Shown: piece after piece, positions 23,798-32,504 of the stretch
Layout: every line of letters starts with the position of its first letter
How positions within the stretch are numbered: position 1 is the stretch's first letter
Assembly: GCF_017377795.1 (NCBI RefSeq)
Contig: NZ_JAFRDR010000015.1
Location: 1-64,000 of the forward strand
Reading direction: 5' to 3'
DNA: 64,000 bases
Source of the DNA: Williamsia soli
GTDB taxonomy: Bacteria; Actinomycetota; Actinomycetes; Mycobacteriales; Mycobacteriaceae
Made by a program: the position numbers and the translations under genes
Notes under the pieces: model-generated
What the model was told of the DNA's origin: nothing
What the model saw: the letters and a program-made list of their open reading frames with translations, nothing else
Databases searched by the model: none

Positions 23798-25282
23798 GTG
23801 CGGTGCAAAGGCGATTCGGCCGAGAATGACGGTCGATCAGCAGGACCCAAGAAGTACGGCGGTTTGAAAAAGCTCGGATTGTCTTGTGCGGCAGTAGCTG
23901 TGACGCTTCCGGTGCTCAGTGCGTGCAGCTCCGGTTACACGACTGGGACGATCAACGTCTATGCGCCCGCGGATGGCGCGTCGTTCATAGAGGAAGCCGG
24001 GAACGCGTGCACTGCGGAGTCCAACGGCGAGTACAAGATCAAGACGTTCGCGTTGCCCAAGGCGGCGGACGATCAGCGCCTGCAGTTGGCACGTCGATTG
24101 GCGGGCAACGACAAGGGCCTGGACCTGATGGGTATGGACGTCGTGTGGACAGCAGAGTTCGCCGATGCGGGCTGGATCGAACCGGTTCCCGACGAGATGG
24201 CAGCGGAGATCAAGGCGACGACCCTCGGCGGTCCCTACGAGACCGCTCTCTGGAAGACCAACGATGACAACGAAAAACGTCTCTACGCGATTCCGACCTG
24301 GACCAACACCCAGCTGCTCTGGTACCGCAAGGATGTCATCGAGCAGTACCTGAACCGGCCGACCCCGCCGGCGACGTGGGACCAGATGCTGGCGGAGAAC
24401 GAGGAGATCCGCAAGGCCGGTGGGCCCAGCTACATCATGGTGCAAGGCAAGCAGTACGAGGGCCTGATGGTGTGGTTCAACTCGGTCCTCGCCAGTGCCG
24501 GTGGTCAGGTGCTCGACCCGGACGACCCGAACAAGCAGACACTCAATGACACCCCCGAGCATCGCGCCGCCACCCTCAAGGCACTGCAGACGCTCAAGGC
24601 AGTCGCGACCGCTCCAGGTGCCGATCCCTCGATCACCAACAGCGATGAGTCCTCGGCGCGGCTCGGAATGGAAAGTGGGCAGGCTACGTTCGAGGTCAAC
24701 TGGCCGTTCGTGTTCCCGTCCATGCGATCGAATGCCGCAGCCGGCGACGTTGCGTTCCTGGCTGACGTCAAGGCCGAGTTCGGTCCACTGTTCGCCGATC
24801 CCGACAACCCTCCTGCCGATGCCGAGTTGGCTCCGGTCAACGCCGCGGTACAGACCGCGTTCGACTTCTCCCGGTATCCGGGTGTGCTCCCGGACGAACA
24901 GTCGAAGGTCACCCTCGGCGGTGTGAACATCGCGGTTGCGGACACCTCGCAACAAAAGGATCTCGCCTTCAAGGCCGCTGCGTGCTTGACCAACGAGAAG
25001 TCACAGAAGCTCTACTCGATCAGTGGTGGTACACCGCCGACGATCGCGTCGATCTACGACGACCCAGAATTTCAGGACGCATACCCGATGGGCGACGCGA
25101 TCAAGGCCCAACTCGAGACCGGATCGGCCGCATTGCGACCGGCTTCTCCTGACTACCAGGCAATTTCGACTCTGATCACCGCGAAGCTCAGTCCGGTCGG
25201 ATCCTGGGATCCGGAGCAGATGGTCGACATTCTCGCCGAGCAGGTCACCAAGGCCATCGAAGGGGAGGGACTGATCCCATGA
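23798..25282 (+). CDS. lpqY: trehalose-binding lipoprotein LpqY
   Basis: 494 residues. A Lys-containing n-region and hydrophobic stretch end in lipobox LSAC, with the lipidated Cys at 43. The rest is a family 1 extracellular solute-binding protein (INVYAPADGASF, LDLMGMDVVWTAEFADAGWIEP, YAIPTWTNTQLLWYRKDV, MESGQATFEVNWPF). In mycobacteria LpqY-SugABC reimports trehalose released when trehalose monomycolate is used for mycolylation. GTG 23798 follows GAGGAGG closely; ATG 23741 upstream would add 19 residues to the signal peptide. The stop overlaps sugA ATG. Confidence 0.93.
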   Translation: MRCKGDSAENDGRSAGPKKYGGLKKLGLSCAAVAVTLPVLSACSSGYTTGTINVYAPADGASFIEEAGNACTAESNGEYKIKTFALPKAADDQRLQLARRLAGNDKGLDLMGMDVVWTAEFADAGWIEPVPDEMAAEIKATTLGGPYETALWKTNDDNEKRLYAIPTWTNTQLLWYRKDVIEQYLNRPTPPATWDQMLAENEEIRKAGGPSYIMVQGKQYEGLMVWFNSVLASAGGQVLDPDDPNKQTLNDTPEHRAATLKALQTLKAVATAPGADPSITNSDESSARLGMESGQATFEVNWPFVFPSMRSNAAAGDVAFLADVKAEFGPLFADPDNPPADAELAPVNAAVQTAFDFSRYPGVLPDEQSKVTLGGVNIAVADTSQQKDLAFKAAACLTNEKSQKLYSISGGTPPTIASIYDDPEFQDAYPMGDAIKAQLETGSAALRPASPDYQAISTLITAKLSPVGSWDPEQMVDILAEQVTKAIEGEGLIP

Positions 25283-26211
25283 CCGCAACGCTGGACAAGG
25301 AAGCCGCGCCGAGCAAGAAGAAGACGCAGCTCAGCGAGGGCAAGCGGGCAGAGCGCCGCTTGGGATTGTGGCTGATCACCCCGGCGGTGATCATGATGAT
25401 CCTCGTCACCGGGTATCCGATCGTCTACGCATTCTGGTTGAGCTTGCAGAAGGCAAGCCTGTCGGCTCCCGGTGAGAACGAGTTCATCTGGTTCAGCAAC
25501 TATGGGACCGTCCTCACCGACAGCTACTGGTGGACTGCCCTGAGCGTGACGCTGTTCATCACGGTGGTGTCGGTGATCATCGAGTTGGTGCTGGGCATGG
25601 CCATCGCCCTGGTGATGCACCGAACCCTGTTCGCCAAGGGCGCGATCCGCACGGTGGTCTTGATCCCGTATGGCATCGTCACCGTGGTCGCCGCGTTCTC
25701 GTGGTACTACGCCTGGACCCCCGGCACCGGTTATCTCGCGAACCTGCTCCCGGACGGTAGCGCGCCGCTCACCGAGCAGTGGCCGTCGCTGGCGATCATC
25801 ATCCTGGCGGAGGTCTGGAAGACGACGCCGTTCATGGCGTTGCTGCTCCTCGCCGGCCTGGCGCTGGTGCCGGATGACCTGCTCAAGGCCGCGCAGATGG
25901 ACGGTGCGGGTGCCTGGACGCGGCTGTGGCGGATCATCCTGCCACTCATGAAACCCGCGATCCTCGTGGCGCTGCTGTTCCGTACCCTCGATGCCTTCCG
26001 GGTGTTCGACAACATCTACATCCTGACCCGCGGCAGCAACAATACGTACTCGGTCTCGATGCTGGGCTACGACAACCTGTTCAAGGCCTTCAACCTGGGC
26101 GTCGGTTCCGCCATCAGCGTGCTCATCTTCGTATGTGTCGCGATCATCGCGTTCATCTTCATCAAGTTGTTCGGGGCCTCGGCACCCGGCTCTGACAACG
26201 AGGGGCGGTAA
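25279..26211 (+). CDS. sugA: trehalose ABC transporter permease SugA
   Basis: 310 residues. A charged cytoplasmic start ([15 protein letters not shown]) precedes six transmembrane helices; the first lies around 36-55. The EAA loop that docks to the ATPase is [24 protein letters not shown] (~195-220). This is the MalF-type subunit of a CUT1 sugar importer. ATG 25279 overlaps the lpqY stop and the protein ends 8 bases before sugB, so lpqY-sugABC is one operon. Confidence 0.93.
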   Translation: MTATLDKEAAPSKKKTQLSEGKRAERRLGLWLITPAVIMMILVTGYPIVYAFWLSLQKASLSAPGENEFIWFSNYGTVLTDSYWWTALSVTLFITVVSVIIELVLGMAIALVMHRTLFAKGAIRTVVLIPYGIVTVVAAFSWYYAWTPGTGYLANLLPDGSAPLTEQWPSLAIIILAEVWKTTPFMALLLLAGLALVPDDLLKAAQMDGAGAWTRLWRIILPLMKPAILVALLFRTLDAFRVFDNIYILTRGSNNTYSVSMLGYDNLFKAFNLGVGSAISVLIFVCVAIIAFIFIKLFGASAPGSDNEGR

Positions 26212-26219
26212 CCGGACCG

Positions 26220-27050
26220 ATGAATACCTTGATGGGAAAACGCATCAGCTGGTCGGTCGTCAACCTGCTGGTCCTGCTCTACGCATTGATCCCGGTGGTG
26301 TGGATCGTCAGCTTGTCCTTCAAGCCGCCCGGCAGCGTGAAGGACGGTAGTTTCATCCCGAAGGAGTGGACGCTGGACAACTACTCCAGCATCTTCGAGA
26401 CCAGTGCTTTCACCTCCGCTCTGCGTAACTCGATCGGTATCGGATTGATAACCACCGTGATCGCGGTCGCACTCGGCACGATGGCGGCCTATGCCATTGC
26501 CCGCCTTGATTTCCCGGGCAAGAAAGCCTTGGTGGGCGCCGCACTGCTGATTGCGATGTTCCCGCAGATCTCCTTGGTGACACCGCTGTTCAACATCGAA
26601 CGACGGTTGGGCCTGTTCGACACCTGGGCCGGTTTGATCCTGCCGTACATCACGTTCGCCCTGCCGCTCGCGATCTACACGTTGTCGGCGTTCTTCCGGG
26701 AGATCCCCTGGGAGCTGGAGAAAGCCGCGAAGATGGACGGGGCCACGCCGGCACAGGCCTTCCGCAAGGTCATCGCACCTCTCGCGGCCCCGGGCATCGT
26801 CACCGCGGCGATTCTCGTCTTCATCTTCGCGTGGAACGATCTGCTGCTGGCGATCTCGCTGACCTCCACCGAGAGGTCGATCACCGCGCCGGTGGCAATC
26901 GCGAACTTCACCGGCAGTAGCCAATTCGAGGAACCAACGGGTTCGATCGCGGCGGCCGCCGTGGTCATCACGATCCCGATCATCATCTTTGTCCTGCTGT
27001 TCCAACGTCGAATCGTTGCCGGTCTGACCTCCGGCGCTGTGAAGGGATAA
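26220..27050 (+). CDS. sugB: trehalose ABC transporter permease SugB
   Basis: 276 residues with six predicted helices, the first at about 10-32. The EAA loop is [24 protein letters not shown] (~168-191). MalG-type CUT1 permease that partners SugA in the membrane; its end is separated from sugC by three bases. The ATG at 26220 is used; a second ATG four codons later is also possible. Confidence 0.93.
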   Translation: MNTLMGKRISWSVVNLLVLLYALIPVVWIVSLSFKPPGSVKDGSFIPKEWTLDNYSSIFETSAFTSALRNSIGIGLITTVIAVALGTMAAYAIARLDFPGKKALVGAALLIAMFPQISLVTPLFNIERRLGLFDTWAGLILPYITFALPLAIYTLSAFFREIPWELEKAAKMDGATPAQAFRKVIAPLAAPGIVTAAILVFIFAWNDLLLAISLTSTERSITAPVAIANFTGSSQFEEPTGSIAAAAVVITIPIIIFVLLFQRRIVAGLTSGAVKG

Positions 27051-27053
27051 CCA

Positions 27054-28226
27054 ATGGCCGAGATCGTTCTGGACCAGGTGAGCAAGAAGTACCCTGACGG
27101 TTCGCTGGCCGTCAGCGAGGTGGACATCACCATCGCCGACGGCGAGTTCATCATCCTGGTCGGCCCCTCCGGATGCGGAAAGTCCACAACCCTCAACATG
27201 ATCGCGGGCCTGGAGGACATCTCATCCGGCGAACTGCGTATCGCAGGGGAGCGGGTCAACGAGAAGGCGCCGAAGGACCGCGACATCGCGATGGTGTTCC
27301 AGTCGTATGCGCTTTATCCCCATATGACGGTGCGCGACAACATCGCGTTCCCGTTGACCCTTGCGAAGATGTCGAAACAGGAGATCGCGTCCAAGGTCGA
27401 CGAGGCCGCCAGGATCCTCGATCTCGGTCAGTACCTCGATCGCAAGCCGGCAAACCTGTCCGGTGGCCAACGACAGCGTGTCGCCATGGGTCGTGCCATC
27501 GTCCGTTCGCCCAAGGCGTTCCTCATGGACGAGCCCCTGTCGAACCTCGACGCGAAGCTGCGCGTGCAGACCCGCACCGAGATCGCCCAACTGCAACAGC
27601 GCCTCGGGACCACCACCGTCTACGTCACCCACGATCAGACCGAGGCCATGACGCTCGGCGACCGGGTCGTGGTGCTGCGGTCGGGGCTCGTGCAGCAGAT
27701 CGGTTCACCGGCGGAGCTGTACAACAAGCCGTCGAACCTGTTCGTCGCCGGTTTCATCGGATCGCCCGCCATGAACTTCCTGCCGGGACGGTTGACCCAG
27801 AATGGGATAGAGACCGCGCTCGGTGAGATCACGCCGGCGGACATGGGCCGGGTGATCGAGAACGCCAAATCGGTGCGAAGCAACGGCGAAGTGCTGATCG
27901 GCATCCGCCCCGAACATTTCGAAGATGCGAGTCTCGTCGAGACATTGACGAAGTCGCGGGGCTCGACCTTCACGGCGAAGGTCAGCGTGCTCGAGTCGAT
28001 GGGGTCGGACAACTACGCGTACTTCTCGGTCGAAGGCGGTGATGCGTCCGCACAGGCGCTCGCCGACATCGCTGCGGACGCCGGTCAGCCGATGGGCAGC
28101 GGGCAGCTGATCGCCCGGTTGTCCCCGGAATCGACCGTGTCCAAGGGCCAGAACGCCGAACTGTACTACGACACTTCGAAGGTGTCGGTCTTCGATCAGC
28201 AGAGTGGGGCCAACCTGAGCCTCTGA
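27054..28226 (+). CDS. sugC: trehalose ABC transporter ATP-binding protein SugC
   Basis: 390 residues. Walker A GPSGCGKST (37-45), Q-loop MVFQSYALYPHM, signature LSGGQRQRVAMGRAIVR, Walker B FLMDEPLSNLD and switch His in VTHDQTEAM. The C-terminal ~120 residues form the TOBE/MOI regulatory domain usual for MalK-type ATPases (IGIRPEHFED). It powers LpqY-SugAB trehalose import. It is the last gene of the operon and is followed by the large inverted repeat at 28236-28327. Confidence 0.94.
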   Translation: MAEIVLDQVSKKYPDGSLAVSEVDITIADGEFIILVGPSGCGKSTTLNMIAGLEDISSGELRIAGERVNEKAPKDRDIAMVFQSYALYPHMTVRDNIAFPLTLAKMSKQEIASKVDEAARILDLGQYLDRKPANLSGGQRQRVAMGRAIVRSPKAFLMDEPLSNLDAKLRVQTRTEIAQLQQRLGTTTVYVTHDQTEAMTLGDRVVVLRSGLVQQIGSPAELYNKPSNLFVAGFIGSPAMNFLPGRLTQNGIETALGEITPADMGRVIENAKSVRSNGEVLIGIRPEHFEDASLVETLTKSRGSTFTAKVSVLESMGSDNYAYFSVEGGDASAQALADIAADAGQPMGSGQLIARLSPESTVSKGQNAELYYDTSKVSVFDQQSGANLSL

Positions 28227-28235
28227 ACCTTCCCG

Positions 28236-28327
28236 TGATGTGCCCTTCTGGAGATGCCCACCCGGGTGGGACGACGCCGAAGGCGGAGCTCGACCAGTGT
28301 TTCAGCCGTCGCCAGAAGGGCACATCA
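28236..28327. terminator. 92-bp inverted-repeat element between convergent genes (element C)
   Basis: TGATGTGCCCTTCTGG (28236-28251) and its perfect reverse complement (28312-28327) form a 16-bp stem. The interior holds a 14-bp perfect palindrome CCCACCCGGGTGGG (28257-28270) and CGCC-gaa-GGCG (28275-28285). It separates convergent sugC and the ParB-like gene, so it probably ends transcription from both sides. Size and nested palindromes resemble a small mobile-derived repeat. It shares the core TTCTGG with the elements at 356 and 38557. Confidence 0.7.
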
Positions 28328-28331
28328 TGGG

Positions 28332-29195
28332 TCAGGGGAGCTTGCCGCGACGCCGTGACCGGATGCGGAGTTCGTCGATGATGTCCTCGTCCCAGATGTG
28401 CCTGCGCACCATCCGGTAGCGCTCGCACGCCAGCCAGATGTACAGCTCTGCGTCGCTGGTGATCTCCGGCAGGATGTCCGCTCGCCGTGCCATGCGCACC
28501 ACGGGCAGGAACTCTTCCCCGAACCAGCGGCGCGCCACCTCCGCCCGGCTCATGAACGTGCCGGTCTCCTGACCGAGCCGGAAACCCCAGGCTTCGACGT
28601 TCTCGGCGAGTTCGGCGTAGTCGAAAGGATCGTCGAACCAGATCGCCTCGCGCTGTTTGCCTTCCAGTGGGACCCGAGAGGCGAACAGGCGTCGGTGATC
28701 TTTCATGATCAGGTCGGAACGCGCGTTGATCCCTTCCGGCGAGATGCGAGTGTGGATCTCGGTGACATAGGCGTCGATCTTGCTGAACCGACGGGCGATG
28801 GCGATGGACACCCGGTGGTGACCGTCGATCACGAAGTGCATCGACCCGATCCGGTACAGCTGTACAGGCGGTACCGATTCACCGCGCCGTTGCGCGGTGG
28901 CCAGACGCTGCCAGCGTTCCCTGATCCGGGCCGATGTCGGCCGGAAGTAGCGGTCGAAGTCGCGGGTGCGGTCGACGCTGCCGACGATGGAGGAGACGTC
29001 GACGACCACGAGGCCGAGGAAGGTCTCACCGGTCTTCCCCAGGGCAGCAACCACTTCGTCGAAGGGCAGTATGGTGTTGACGTCGGCGGGCTGCCGTGTC
29101 AGCCACGCAGAGAGCCGGGCCAGTTCAGCACGTCGACGCTGCCTGCTGAAGTCGTTCTCGGCGTCCGCGCCGGGGAAACCAGTGTCACGCGCCAT
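28332..29195 (-). CDS. ParB/sulfiredoxin-domain protein
   Basis: 287 residues. The recognisable part is the ParB-N/Srx fold with VVDVSSIVGSVDRTRDFDRYFRP, PPVQLYRIGSMHFVIDGHHRVSIAIARRF (~125-152); the DGHHR loop is the usual nucleotide-binding and catalytic element. No DNA-binding helix-turn-helix typical of chromosomal ParB is evident and no ParA lies nearby, so partitioning is unlikely. The C-terminal half (IWFDDPFDYAELAENVEAW, RRADILPEITSDAELYIWLACERYRM) is unfamiliar. ATG 29195 overlaps the stop of the metallophosphoesterase gene upstream by 11 bases, so the two form an operon. A nuclease, NTPase or kinase-like role is possible. Confidence 0.75.
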   Translation of the reverse strand: MARDTGFPGADAENDFSRQRRRAELARLSAWLTRQPADVNTILPFDEVVAALGKTGETFLGLVVVDVSSIVGSVDRTRDFDRYFRPTSARIRERWQRLATAQRRGESVPPVQLYRIGSMHFVIDGHHRVSIAIARRFSKIDAYVTEIHTRISPEGINARSDLIMKDHRRLFASRVPLEGKQREAIWFDDPFDYAELAENVEAWGFRLGQETGTFMSRAEVARRWFGEEFLPVVRMARRADILPEITSDAELYIWLACERYRMVRRHIWDEDIIDELRIRSRRRGKLP

Positions 29196-29919
29196 GGCGT
29201 CTCCGGTGCACCTCGACTGTAGATCCACCCGGCTCGATGTCGAACAGGCAGTAACCGACGGTGTTGATCGAGATGGTGCTGCGTCGCAGGGTCTGCCCCG
29301 GGATCTGCTTCTTCAGTAGGATGGTGTGATCCATCGGCGTCTGCCCATGCGGATGAATGTGCCCGTGTATCAACAACTGTGGGCGCAGGCGATAGATCAG
29401 CGGCAGGAAGCACTTGAAGCCGCGGTGGGGCCCGTCTTCGGCGTCACCGATGCCGCGAGCGGGACTGTGGGTGAGCAGGATGTCCACCGCTCCCTGTCCT
29501 GGCATCACCCGGTGGCGGAAGCGACGAAGCGCAAGTCGATTCGCCCTCTGCCGCTGAGCCGCCTCGCGATACTGATTCGGCCCGTCGTTGTATCTGATAC
29601 ACCCGCCGAGCCCGGCGACCCGCACACCCGCCACGGTGACGATGCGGCCGTCAGCGTTGACGGCACCCTCTGGGCCCGGGTACCTCACCGGAAGTCCCGC
29701 TTGGGTCCACCCGCTGCGGGTGCGTTTGTAGCCGGTGAGGTCCTGGTCGTGATTGCCGGGGACGAAGACGCAGGGCACCCCGAACCGCGCCATGAGTTTT
29801 TCGAGGTAGTCGAACGGCAGATCGCCTGCGCCGATGATCAGATCAGGGGCGAGCTCGTCGGCCGCCCCGTGATTGAGGCTGTCGACGACTTCGTCCGATA
29901 CCGAGAGCACACGCACCAT
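29185..29919 (-). CDS. metallophosphoesterase (calcineurin-like) with altered motif I
   Basis: 244 residues. Motifs II-V are present: GAGDLPFD, VPGNHD, LTHSP and HGHIHPHG. Motif I, normally D-x-H near the N-terminus, reads VSDEVVDSL here, so the metal-binding His is missing. It has no signal peptide or membrane helix. ATG 29919 is chosen because homology starts immediately after it. It overlaps the ParB-like gene downstream and is divergent from the SUFU-domain gene. A cyclic nucleotide or nucleotide phosphodiesterase role is typical for the family but unproven here. Confidence 0.83.
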   Translation of the reverse strand: MVRVLSVSDEVVDSLNHGAADELAPDLIIGAGDLPFDYLEKLMARFGVPCVFVPGNHDQDLTGYKRTRSGWTQAGLPVRYPGPEGAVNADGRIVTVAGVRVAGLGGCIRYNDGPNQYREAAQRQRANRLALRRFRHRVMPGQGAVDILLTHSPARGIGDAEDGPHRGFKCFLPLIYRLRPQLLIHGHIHPHGQTPMDHTILLKKQIPGQTLRRSTISINTVGYCLFDIEPGGSTVEVHRRRHGA

Positions 29920-29992
29920 CCCATCGACCCTAGCGTGCGAGTGCAGCCCAGGGCCCGTCTCCGCGAGATGGTGGTGTTTTACTGGGGTGGCG

Positions 29993-30604
29993 ATGAGTGA
30001 GTCAGGATCGTCGGTGATCGACCAGGTGACGGCGCACCTGAAGCGAGCTTTCGAGGGCATCGAACCCCAGCGGGCGTCGGTGACCTTTCTGGGTCTGGAA
30101 TCCATTGACGTGCTGCGATTTACCGGCGGCTCCGACCCCGCCGGTCCTGATCAGGAGGTCGAGTACGTCTCGCTCGGGTGTAGTCGGCATCCCATGGGCG
30201 AGCCCGATCAGATCGTGGTCGATCCGAACGCCGGACCCCGGGGAGAGATCGTCATCCGGATGTATGCGTCGGCGCCGTTACCCGGACTGCACCGGTCGGT
30301 TGCGATGCTTGCGGCGGCGCCCGCCGTCGAGGGGCTGGTGCTGACCGCCGACGCGTTGATCGACCTCGGAGAACCACTGTGGGAGGGATCCAGGTGTAGC
30401 GCTGTCGTACTGGAGGCCGACCCGATCCCGCCATGTGCGCTGACCGGTGATCGCGGAGACGTGAACTTCTTCCGGGCCATCCCGGTGACCGCCAACGAGG
30501 CTGCGTGGATTCGGCTGAAGGGCGTCGACGCGCTGCGGGCTGCCTGGGTCGAGGCGGGCATCGACGTTCGCGATCCGGCCCGGGCGGGCGCGACCATCGG
30601 TTAG
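29993..30604 (+). CDS. suppressor-of-fused (SUFU) domain protein
   Basis: 203 residues, no signal peptide. The sequence resembles bacterial SUFU-domain proteins: an N-terminal helix (VIDQVTAHLKRAFEG), a strand segment ending EVEYVSLGCSRHPMG, and the late ADPIPPCALTGDRGDVNFFRAIPVTANEAAWIRLKG block. In bacteria such domains often act as immunity or stress partners, but this copy lacks an adjacent toxin. It ends in a 4-base convergent overlap with corA. ATG 29993 follows a G-rich site. The functional assignment is tentative. Confidence 0.72.
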   Translation: MSESGSSVIDQVTAHLKRAFEGIEPQRASVTFLGLESIDVLRFTGGSDPAGPDQEVEYVSLGCSRHPMGEPDQIVVDPNAGPRGEIVIRMYASAPLPGLHRSVAMLAAAPAVEGLVLTADALIDLGEPLWEGSRCSAVVLEADPIPPCALTGDRGDVNFFRAIPVTANEAAWIRLKGVDALRAAWVEAGIDVRDPARAGATIG

Positions 30605-31671
30605 AGCCAGTGATTCTTCCGAAAGGTCCGCCACAGTAGGACGCAGACCGTGACGAGGATCAGCAGCACGGCGTAATACCCATATTTCCACTGCAGTTCC
30701 GGGATGTTCTCGAAGTTCATCCCGTAGATCCCGGCAACCATGGTGGGAACGGACGCGATCGCCACCCACGCGGAGATCTTGCGCATGTCGGTGTTCTGCT
30801 GGATGCCGACCTTGGCCAGCGCGGCATCGATCAGGGAGGTCAGTACCTCGTCGTAGGCGGCGATGCGTTCGTTGACGCTGCTGTGGTGGTCCTGCACGTC
30901 GCGAAAATACCGACGGACCTCTTTCGGGACCAGTTTGTTGTCCGAGGACGTCATCCGGCGCAGCGCCAGATCCAGCGGATCGACAGCCCGGCGCAGTTCC
31001 ATGACCTCTCGTTTGAGCAGGTACACCGGCTCGATCTCGATGCGGCGCCCGGGGGAGAAGATGTTCTCCTCGACGGCGTCGACGTCGTGCTCGATGCTGG
31101 CGGTGACCTCGACGTAGGTGTCGACCACATGGTCGGCGACCGCGTGCATCACCGAGCTCGGTCCGAGTGCGAGTTGCTCGGGGCGAGACTCGAGATTGCT
31201 TCGGACACCGGCCAGGCCGGTGTGATCGCCGTGGCGGACCGTGATCACGAAGTCCGGCCCGCACACCACCATGATCTCGCCGGTCTCGACAACCTCGTTG
31301 GCCACCTGAAGTGTCTCGTGCTCAAGGTATTTCACGGTCTTGAGAACCAGGAACAAAATGTCGTCATACTGTTCGAGCTTCGGGCGTTGATGGGTTTCCA
31401 CCGCGTCCTCGACGACGAGTTCGTGGAGCCCGAATGCTTCTGCGACGCCCTGCATCTGACGATTGTCGGGCGAATGCAGTCCTACCCACACATAACCCTC
31501 GCCGGTCGACCGGACCTCATCGAGGGCGTGTGTGAAAGTACGCAAACCGGGCAAGCGCCTGCCCTCGACGTAGACGGCGCAGTCGACAACCGCGCGCGAC
31601 GCCGGAACCGGAACCCTGGCATGGGGTTTGGGACTGGCAGAGCTGCTCCGGAGGTGCGGCCGAGAGGGCAT
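30601..31671 (-). CDS. corA: CorA-family magnesium/cobalt transporter
   Basis: 356 residues. A cytoplasmic alpha/beta funnel domain is followed by a long stalk helix and two C-terminal transmembrane helices. The ion-selectivity signature YGMNF with GMN stands at the end of the first helix (IASVPTMVAGIYGMNFENIPE). ATG 31671 has a strong AAGGAGG site 5 bases upstream. In mycobacteria corA also follows the trehalose operon region (Rv1239c). It imports Mg2+ (and possibly Co2+ or Ni2+) across the cytoplasmic membrane. Confidence 0.95.
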   Translation of the reverse strand: MPSRPHLRSSSASPKPHARVPVPASRAVVDCAVYVEGRRLPGLRTFTHALDEVRSTGEGYVWVGLHSPDNRQMQGVAEAFGLHELVVEDAVETHQRPKLEQYDDILFLVLKTVKYLEHETLQVANEVVETGEIMVVCGPDFVITVRHGDHTGLAGVRSNLESRPEQLALGPSSVMHAVADHVVDTYVEVTASIEHDVDAVEENIFSPGRRIEIEPVYLLKREVMELRRAVDPLDLALRRMTSSDNKLVPKEVRRYFRDVQDHHSSVNERIAAYDEVLTSLIDAALAKVGIQQNTDMRKISAWVAIASVPTMVAGIYGMNFENIPELQWKYGYYAVLLILVTVCVLLWRTFRKNHWL

Positions 31672-31785
31672 GACAGCCTCCTTCTGCTTCGAGCGGGCGG
31701 GGGGTCGACCGGTCACCGAGGATGCTACGCCGCGATCGCGGGTCAACCCGCCCTTGGCGGCCGCCGCGATGAAAGACTGAACCCC

Positions 31786-32406
31786 ATGGGGTTCGACACC
31801 ACGCTCTATCTCACGATGCTGATCACGCTCGCGGTGATCATGGACCCGCCCGGTCAGGTGCCACTGTTCCTGTCCCTGGTCGGCCATCGGCCACCCGCTG
31901 TGCGCAACCGGGCCGCCTGGCAGGCGCCTGCGGTGAGCTTTCTGGTCATCACGGTCTTCGCACTCGCAGGTAACGCCATCCTCAATTACCTGCACATCGG
32001 GATCCCTGCCTTGCAGGGTGCCGGAGGCCTGCTGCTCCTGCTGGTCGCATTGCAGTTGCTCACCGGGCTCGGAAATGCGGGCAATCCACAGTCGGTCTCC
32101 GACGACGTCAACGTCGCGCTCGTGCCGCTCGGGACGCCGCTCCTGGCGGGTCCGGGTGCGATCGCTGCGGTCATCGTCAACGTGGGACAGGCGGACGGGG
32201 CCGCCAGTGCGTACCTGGCGATCGGTGCCGCGATCGTCACCATCCACATCATCTTGGTGCTCGTCTTGCGCTTCTCGACCGTCCTGATCAAGATCCTCGG
32301 GATCGGCGGGATCACCCTGATGGCCAAGATCGCCGGCCTGCTGCTCGCAGCGATCGCCGTGCAGCTGATCGCGGACTCGATCAAGGGGTTCATCGCCGCA
32401 GGTTGA
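31786..32406 (+). CDS. MarC family integral membrane protein
   Basis: 206 residues with six predicted helices. Family hallmarks are VIMDPPGQVPLFLSL near the N-terminus and VPLGTPLLAGPGAIAAVIV in the middle (the MarC repeat signature), then GITLMAKIAGLLLAAIAVQLIADSIKGF at the end. Despite the name, MarC proteins are not proven multidrug transporters and their function is unknown. It is divergent from corA with a 114-bp spacer. Confidence 0.9.
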   Translation: MGFDTTLYLTMLITLAVIMDPPGQVPLFLSLVGHRPPAVRNRAAWQAPAVSFLVITVFALAGNAILNYLHIGIPALQGAGGLLLLLVALQLLTGLGNAGNPQSVSDDVNVALVPLGTPLLAGPGAIAAVIVNVGQADGAASAYLAIGAAIVTIHIILVLVLRFSTVLIKILGIGGITLMAKIAGLLLAAIAVQLIADSIKGFIAAG

Positions 32407-32504
32407 GCATCGATCAGGTGGCCGGCGATCACCCGGGTCGCGGTTTCCTCACGATCGTCAGGTAATGCCCTGAGAGCTTTTCGAGTTGAAGTAGCGTAAT
32501 CGCC

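Noticed and set aside
28332-29195. Chromosome partition gene parB and nearby origin
   Set aside because: No parA, dnaA, gidB or rnpA neighbours, no DnaA boxes recognised, and the protein lacks the ParB DNA-binding domain.
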